Source of the DNA: Ectobius pallidus
Taxonomy: Eukaryota > Arthropoda > Insecta > Blattodea > Ectobiidae
Direction of reading: 5' to 3'
Assembly: GCA_964059195.1 (NCBI GenBank)
Contig: CAXKWD010000006.1
Location: 3,154,530 to 3,218,529 of the forward strand
DNA length: 64,000 nucleotides
Positions 56,568-64,000 of the stretch are shown here, in pieces. Below the pieces are notes generated by a model. It was given only the letters and a program-made list of their open reading frames with translations. It made no database searches and was not told the origin of the DNA. A program made the position numbers and the translations under genes. Position 1 is the stretch's first letter. Every line of letters begins with the position of its first letter.

Positions 56568-57384
56568 CAGGGTGTCTTCTATTGACGTTTAAAACTCTCT
56601 GTAGTGACGTAGATGACATTGAAACAAGTGATTTGATATAGGACACATAGGGTCGCAAATGTCGGGAAATGCCTTAAAAATGAAGGACAAATGTGAAACA
56701 TATGACGTCACGAGTGACGACACACCTCTAGCTGCCGGGCTCGTTGACTCCGACGCACACCTAAGCATTCAAAGCAATTGTCGAATGTCACATCACTGTA
56801 GCACTGTGTCTGCGTGTGCGACTCGAGTGCGAAGCGTTGAAGGTTCCCCTGGGTCTGTCAACTAGCTTTTTTTGTTTTTGCTTTTTTTTTTTTTTTGTCA
56901 GCAACCCTTTTTCTTCGCTCACATGTCAGCAAACATTCTTTTTCTGTTATGTACAATTAGACCACAATTACATACAGTACTGTCAAGCAGATGTATGCAA
57001 AGCTGAGCAATTACTTCTTTTCTCTCGTATTTTATTTGATTAAATTTGAAGATTGAAGAGAAAAATAAAACAAAGAAAACGTGCGTTTTGTAACACATAA
57101 ATGTATTTTTACTATACTCAGTCTGTTAACACAGATCTGCCACAAAAAAAAGAATGTTTTGTTTTACATCAACATTAGACCACAATAATTATGTACAGGA
57201 GAGTACTGTTAAGTAGGTGTATGCAAAGTTCAGGAATACCGTATTTTTTGTGTCTTGTACAGTACTGTGTTTTATTTTGTTTTTGAAGAATCAACACACA
57301 TAATACAGTATCGGTACCGCGCGTTTTTTAACACACACAGTTAGTTTTATCGTTCTCAGTCTGTTAACAAAGATGTGCCATAGA

Positions 57385-57428
<44 letters not shown>

Positions 57429-58341
57429 CAACATTTATGTGCTATTCGTTTGTTGTTAGACCACACTACAGTGCAGTAAAGCACAGTACTGTTAAGGAAA
57501 TGTACAGTTTGCAAAGTTCATGAATAAGTTTTTTCTCTCGTATTTAAATCTCCTCGATGTTTTCTTAACGATTGGGATTCGTTAAATTTGAAGAAACGAA
57601 AGAACACGAAAAGAAAAGTTTCAAGCGTTTTGTAATACACAAGGTATTTTTAGTGTATTTATCTGTTAATGAAGATTTGCCAAAAAAATTGTTTTTCTTC
57701 TTCTTCGCTCATGTGTCAGCAAACTGTTTGTTTGCATTACGTAGAACACTTCGTCTTACGAATGTGATCGTAAGCTCAGATCTGTGTTAACAGACTGAGT
57801 ACAATAAAAGTACATTTTTGTGTTACAAAACGAAAGTTTTCGTTGTTTTATTTTTCTCTTGTTTCTTCAAATTTCATCAAATAAAATACGAGAGAAAAGA
57901 AGTAACTGCTCAGCATTGCGTATATCTGCTTGATAGTACTGTACGTAATTGTGGTCTAATGGTACATAACAAAAAAAGAATGTTTGCTGACATGTGAGCG
58001 AAGAAAAAGGGTTGCTGACAAAAAAAAGCAAAAACAAAAAAAGCTAGTTGACAGACCCAGGGGAACCTTCTACCCTACGCACTCGAGTCGCACACGCAGA
58101 CACAGTGCTACAGTGATGTGACATTCGACAATTGCTTTGAATGCTTAGGTGTGCGTCAGAGTCAACGAGCCCGGCAGCTAGTGGTGTGTCGTCACTCGTG
58201 ACGTCATATGTTTCACATTTGTCCTTCATTTTTAATGCATTTCCCGACATTTGCGACCCTATGTGTCCTATATCAAATCACTTGTTTCAATGCCATCTAC
58301 GTCACTACGGAGAGTTTTAAACGTTAATAGAAGACACCCTG
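56568..58341. mobile_element. Foldback / long-TIR element, unit 7
   Basis: 1774 bp, the shortest copy. Odd-unit loop variant, (AG)n at about 57392-57420. Confidence 0.8.
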
Positions 58342-58345
58342 TATA

Positions 58346-58792
58346 CAATGTGTTATTGTATACCAGGAATAATCTACCAAGTCAACAACTTAGACAGGAC
58401 GTACATTCACACAACACAAGAAATAGAAACTTTATTGATGTACCTTTTTACAGGCTATCTAAGTCACTCAAAAGTTATCATGTAGTGGGAATGAAATGTT
58501 ATAATATGCTATCAATAAGTGTGCTTAATTACCCAGTTGACAAGTTTAAACATAAGCTATATGACTGGTTAGTTGGTCATCCATTTTATTCCCTAGACGA
58601 GTTCTTTGAATTTAGTACTAAATCAATTATCTTTTGATATTTTAATTCTTGGTTGTTTGTAAATTATTTTGTTTATAGTACTATTATGTATATATATGTA
58701 GGCATGTATTTTAAATGTAAAACTGACTTTGTCTATTGCCTCTTTGTAAGCTTAATGACAATAGAATATTATTATTATTATTATTATTATTA
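58346..58792 (+). mobile_element. LINE-B 3' fragment with (ATT)n tail, unit 7
   Basis: Same coding remnant as in unit 1; the tail is one repeat shorter. Confidence 0.75.
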
Positions 58793-60088
58793 GAACCTGA
58801 TGACATGTGCAAGATCATACCAGGTTCGGAAGGCTACAAGAGAGCTATAATGAAAGCCTTGGTAATGCGTTCCATACCAAAAGACATCGAAATGATTCTA
58901 AGCAAAATTCGTATTAGGGAGCCAGATGCAAGAGAAAAGCTCATATGATTAAATCATCCATAACACATACTCTCTCACAAGAAGAGAGAGGGCTTTTGGC
59001 TGAAAGAGTGGATTTTTCTCATGCAAAATATTCTCATGAGGAGGATGAAGTTATTAAGGGGAACTGGAAAAGATTTTCTCTGCCCATTGAAATCAGTTAA
59101 GAAGAGAAAAGCTTAGAATGAGGAATATGAAAAGGGAAGGAGAAAGAGATCATGCTCCAAGATATAATTTCAGGAAATGTAAGAGAGTTCAGTATAAAGT
59201 TGAAAACACTGAAGAAAGTACTGATAGTGACAGTGATGCAAGTGATTCAGAACCTAATGACATGTGCAAGATCATACCAGGTTCGGAAGGCTACAAGAGA
59301 GTTATAATAAAAGCCTCTGTTAAGCTTTCCATACCAAAAGACATCAAAATGATTCTAAGCAAAATTTGAATTAGGGAGCCAGATGCAGTATGTCCTGCTC
59401 ATATGATTGAATCATCCCTAACACATACTCTCTCACAAGAAGAGAGAGGGCTTTTGGCTGAAAGAGGAGTGGATTTCTCTCATGCAAAATATACTCGTGA
59501 GAAGGATGAACTTATAAAGGAGAACTGGAACAGATTTTCTCTGCCCATTGAAATCAGTTAAGAAGAGAAAAGCTTAGAATGAGGAATATGAAAAGAAAAG
59601 GAGAAAGAGATCATGCTCCAAAATATGATTTCAGGAAATGTAAGAGACTTCAGTATAAAGTTGAAGACAATGAAGGAAGTACTGATAGTGACAGTGATGC
59701 AAGTGATTCAGAACCTGATGACATGTGCACGATCATACCAGGTTCGGAAGGCTACAAGAGAGGTATAATGAAAGCCTCTGTAATGCTTTCCATACCAAAA
59801 GACATCGAAATGATTGTAAGCAAAATTTGAATTAGGGAGCCAGATGCAGTATGTTGAAAACACTGAAAAAAGTACGGATAGTGACAGTGATGCAAGTGAT
59901 TCAGAACCTGATGATATGTGCAAGATCATACCAGGTTCGGAAGGCTACAAGAGAGCTATAATGAAGCCTCGGTAATGCGTTCCATACCAAAAGACATCGA
60001 AATGATTCTAAGCAAAATTCGTATTAGGGAGCCAGATGCAAGAGAAAAGCCCATATGATTAAATCATCCATAACACATACTCTCTCAC
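58793..60088 (+). repeat. 461-bp exon-like tandem array with diverged third copy, unit 7
   Basis: Copy 2 frame at 59118 (PKDIKMIL). Copy 3 at 59579 is the diverged type of units 3 and 4, with a private Leu-to-Val change near its end (EMIVSKI). Confidence 0.75.
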
Positions 60089-62168
60089 AGTTTGTTACAG
60101 ATGTCAAACTTGAAAGCTCTTTCCCCTGTATGTGTAAGCAGATGAGTTTTCAGATAATTATTTCGGAAATGTTTCCTTACACACATCGCACCTGATAGGT
60201 TTTCCTACTGTATGTGTAACTAGATGAGTTATGAGGTACCTCTTCGAGAAAAAAATTTGTCACAGACACCACACTTTTAAGCCTTTTCTCCTGTATGTGT
60301 AAGCAAATGTCTTTTGAGAGCATATCTATAAGAAAATAGTTAGTTACACACATCACATTTGTATGGTTTCTCTCCTGTATGTTTAATCTGGTGGATTTTG
60401 AGAGCACTTCTATCAGAAAATCGTTTGTTACAGACATCACATTTGAAAGGTTTTTCTCCTGTATGTATACGCATATGAGTTTTGAGATTACACCTATGAG
60501 TAAATGTTTTGTTACAGATGTCACACTGGAAAGCTCTTTCCTTTCTATGTGTAAGCAAATGAGTTTTGAGACGAAAACTATGAGAAAATCGTTTGCTACA
60601 CACATCACACTTGTAAACTTTTTCTCCTGTAGGTGATAGCAGATGACTTTTGAGAGCAAATTTATAAGAAAATCGTTTGTTACACACATCACATTTGAAT
60701 GGTTTTTCTCCTGTATGTGTAAGCAGGTGATGTTTGTGAGTACTACTATCAGAAAATCGTTTGTTACAGACATCGCATATGAATGGTTTTTCTCCTGTAT
60801 GTGTATGCAAATGAGTTTTGAGATAGCTCTTTGAGTAAATGTTTTGTTGCAGAAATCACACTTGAAAGCTCTTTTATTTGTATGTGTAAGCAGATGAGTT
60901 TTGAGATTAATTGCAAAAGAAAATGCTTTGTTACATACATCACAATTGAAAGGTTTTTCTCCTGAATGTATAAGCAAATGAGATTTGAGGTAAACACTTT
61001 GAAAAAATCGTTTGCTACACAAATCGCACTTGTAAGCTTTTTCTCCTGTATGTACAAGCATATGTCTTTGAAGAACACATCTATAAGAAAATCGTTTGTT
61101 ACAGACATCACATATGAATGGTTTTTCTCCTGTATGTGTACGAAGATGACTTTTGAGAGGACTTGTATGTGAAAATCGTTTCTTACAAACATCACATATG
61201 AATGGTCTTTCTCCTGTATGTGTACGCAGATGACTTTTGAGATTAAATCTTTGCGTAAATGTTTTGTTACAAATATCACTCTTGAAAGATTTTTCACCTG
61301 TATGTGTAACCAGATGAGATTTGACGTGACTACTTTGAGAAAATCGTTTGTTACACACATCACACTTGTAATTTTTTTCTCCTGTATGTGTGACCAGATG
61401 AGTTTTGAGAATAGTCTTACGAGAAAATGTTTTGTTACAGGCATCACACTTCAATGTTTCTTTTTCCTGTATGTGTAAGCAGATGAGTTTTGAGACTACC
61501 TCTTTGAGAAAATTTTTTGGTACAGACATCACACTTGAAATATTTCCCCCCTGTATGTATAAGCAGATGCTTTTTGAGATTACCTCTATGAGAAAATGTT
61601 TTGGTACAGACATCACACTTGTAATTTTTTTCTCCTGTATGTGTAAGCAGATGAGTTTTGAGAGTACTCTTATGAGCTATGCTGTACGAGTATGATGATG
61701 ACTTATTTTGGAATTGGTCTTTGTAAGAGAATCATATGACTGGAATTGTTTTTCACTAATCACATCCTGGTTTTCATGTTCTCTTACATAAGGAGGTTGA
61801 GAATCATTTTGGTCGGAAAGCAATGTCTCCAAACCTTGAACTGTGTTGGATAACGGAGAATCAGTTTTCAAACAGGTCTATATTCTCAACTTTGTTTGGA
61901 AATTTCTTTACCAAATCGAAGGTCACAGGTCTACTTTTTTGGTATTCATTATTTCCTTTAACAAACGTATCTGAAATTTCGCCACACTCTGTCGATGTCT
62001 GTAACTTTGGAACTGTTGCAACGTTTGGGTCAATATCCTCACTTTTAATTTGGCGTGTCGCTACTAAATTGAAGGTTAAGGGTGTATCCTCACACTTAAC
62101 AGTATGTTCGTGTTTTTCACATTGGGATTGTCTTATTACTTTTTCGCCACATTGTAATGTTGGACATT
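60089..62168 (-). pseudogene. C2H2 zinc-finger pseudogene, long array, start codon lost, unit 7
   Basis: As unit 3: long array, no finger-5 frameshift, finger 12 ending LLSPTGEK, and the start-codon rearrangement at about 62160-62168. It differs from unit 3 at a few single bases, for example THRKER rather than THTKER after finger 13. Confidence 0.85.
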
Positions 62169-62480
62169 GATTTACTATAAATCCACACACGACAATAGTA
62201 ACTCACAACTGTTTAATTGCAGGTGTGTCATTCCACATTTGTACAAAGATTAAGATAAAATATTTTCCAAGCAGCGAGAATTTCTCAGTCTGTCCAAAGC
62301 ATTGAGCCGAGATATTTTTCCAACATTCTGCTGCGTTATGAGTATCTTGTAGACTGTGACCCGTGATCAACGCATTCCGATCACGTGATCACGTTTCTAG
62401 GGAGAAACAGTGGAGTGCCACCAAATTCGAACGGAATGTTTTATTCACAAAAACGAATTCCACAACCGCAAGCATGTGTT

Positions 62481-64000
62481 TCCCCAGTAGTTGATAAGTA
62501 TTATAGTGTTAGGCTAGATAGTCTTAAGAATATAGATGAACTAAGAAACAGACTAAGTTGTATTAATTGGTATGAAATATTTAGTAAAGAAATAGATGTA
62601 AATAAATCTTATAACTTATTCTTAAATATTTTAACTAGAGAGTTTAATGAATGCTGCCCTAGAATAATAAAAAAAAAGGAAAAATAATTCAAAATGCAAG
62701 TCAAGAGCACTAAAAAACTGGTATACTCCATATCTTAATATAATTAGAATTATGCTTCAAACGTGTCATGATAAATGTAAACAAGACAGCAATTATAGAG
62801 ACATATATAATAGACTAAACAGAATTTATAAAAATGAGATTAAACTGGCAAAGTGCAAGGCAAATGACAAATTTATTCTAAATTCTAATAATAGTTGTAA
62901 GGCTGCTTGGACTGTAATAAAACATGAAATTAATAGTTCAAAATCGAACCATGAAGACATACCAATAGCTCCTAATACGCTCAATGCTCACTTTACTGAT
63001 CTAAACCCAACAGAGGAAGAAAATCATATAACACATCAAAACAACGTAGATCCCATAACTCTATTGTCAAGTTCATTACAAAAAACAAATCTCAATTTTA
63101 CATGGGACTTAATTAGCGATGAAAACGTTATAAAAAAGGCAATAAATAAGTTATCCAACTCAAAAGCAGAAGACTTTTAACGCCTCTCAAATTTTGTCAT
63201 TAAGTCTATTTCAAAAGAACTGCAGTTTCCCTTATACATTCTCACTAACAGAATATTAAATCAAGGAATCTTTCCTGACTGTTTAAAAATAACAGTGACC
63301 AGGCCAATTCATAAAAAAGGCGATAGACGAGATCCAAATAATTATCGTCCAATTTCCCTCATTCCGATACTGTCAAAGATAGTGGAAATTTGTTTACATA
63401 CTCAACTATATTCCTTCTTTGAAAATAATAATTTGATCAGTGATGCACAATATGGATTTAGGTCCAAATTGTCAACAGTAAAAGCAGTCGAAGCCATTGT
63501 ATCTGAAATCCATAATGGTTTTGAAAGTAAGATGTATTCTAGTGCAACCCTATTGGATCTGAGTAAAGCTTTTGATTCCATCTCACATGAAATATTAATC
63601 AAAAAGTTGGAGTTCTATGGAGTTGAAAGGAAGACACTTAATTTAATAATATCTTATCTAAATAATAGAGTGCAAATGGTAAAAGTTAATAATGATGCCT
63701 CAGATTTCCTACCAATTAAAAAAGGTGTGCCCCAAGGTTCCATACTAGGGCCTTTCCTATTCACGGTTTATATTAACGATCTACCAGCATATCTGCCTTG
63801 TAGGACAATATTATATGCAGATGATACTACTATTCTTAACACTCACAGATCCTTGGATGTTATAAAACAAAAAGATGCTTCTATGCTAGAAAAATCTGCT
63901 CTCTGGTTAGAGGCAAATCTGTTAAAACTGAACTCAAATAAAACCGAAAATATTATTTTTAACCTTAATGTTATAAAAGAAGAAAATAAATATGTTAAAC
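62481..64000 (+). mobile_element. LINE-A, 5'-truncated, unit 7 (cut by window end)
   Basis: Same 5' junction as the other filled units. The A-run frameshift and TAA (63178-63180) are present. The window ends before its 3' tail. Confidence 0.88.
63295..64000 (+). pseudogene. LINE-A reverse transcriptase fragment, unit 7 (partial)
   Basis: The first ~235 codons of the RT fragment, including LDLSKAFDSI, GVPQGSILGP and YADD. The frame is open to the window edge. Confidence 0.85.

Larger units (their letters stand above)
55507..64000. repeat. Tandem composite unit 7 (partial, cut by the window end)
   Basis: Resembles unit 3 in the zinc-finger region (lost start codon, finger 12 without its last histidine, diverged third 461-bp copy), but carries LINE-A as units 1, 2, 5 and 6 do. 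A 7-bp shorter direct repeat near 56085 and a T shared with the start of the window (near 55619 and 111) are further marks. The window ends inside the reverse transcriptase of LINE-A. Confidence 0.95.

Overview
The window is eukaryotic, AT-rich DNA, most likely from an insect or other arthropod. It carries a C2H2 zinc-finger array with TGEK-type linkers, several families of 5'-truncated non-LTR retrotransposons whose 3' ends carry short-repeat tails, a long-inverted-repeat (foldback) element, and many simple repeats. There is no operon structure and no intact housekeeping gene. I cannot name the species.

The main structure is a head-to-tail tandem array. One composite unit occurs seven times: 1-9908, 9909-19823, 19824-27573, 27574-35337, 35338-45595, 45596-55506 and 55507-64000 (the last cut by the window). 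The lengths are 9908, 9915, 7750, 7764, 10258, 9911 and at least 8494 bp. The phase was set arbitrarily at a shared string inside an RTE-like remnant. The copies are near-identical by eye and differ by a few large, discrete changes.

Order within a unit, left to right: (1) the tail of a degenerate RTE-like reverse transcriptase remnant (+); (2) about 735 bp of AT-rich sequence without a recognisable gene; (3) a probable LINE 3' end with a (TTCTA)n tail; (4) a 1.78-kb foldback element with ~570-bp inverted arms, a (AG)n tract in its loop and TATA at both edges; (5) the 3' end of a second LINE with an (ATT)n tail; (6) three and a half tandem copies of a 461-bp exon-like fragment; (7) a zinc-finger pseudogene on the minus strand, carrying up to about 18 finger modules; (8) its 5' flank, which in five units is split by a 2.48-kb 5'-truncated LINE (LINE-A, +) with a (TTATC)n tail; (9) the start of the next RTE-like remnant.

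Units differ mainly in four ways. LINE-A is present in units 1, 2, 5, 6 and 7 and absent (empty site visible) from 3 and 4. Four zinc fingers (336 bp) are missing from units 1, 2 and 6. A 1-bp frameshift in finger 5 marks units 1, 2, 5 and 6. Loss of the zinc-finger start codon marks units 3 and 7. These markers do not sort into one tree. Unit 5 in particular alternates between unit-4-like and unit-1/2/6-like stretches, which points to gene conversion or unequal exchange within the array.

No complete functional gene is supported. The zinc-finger gene already carried frameshifts and stops shared by every unit, so it was broken before amplification. All RT reading frames are fragments. The best candidate for biological activity is the repeated foldback element, whose read-through transcripts would form long hairpins.
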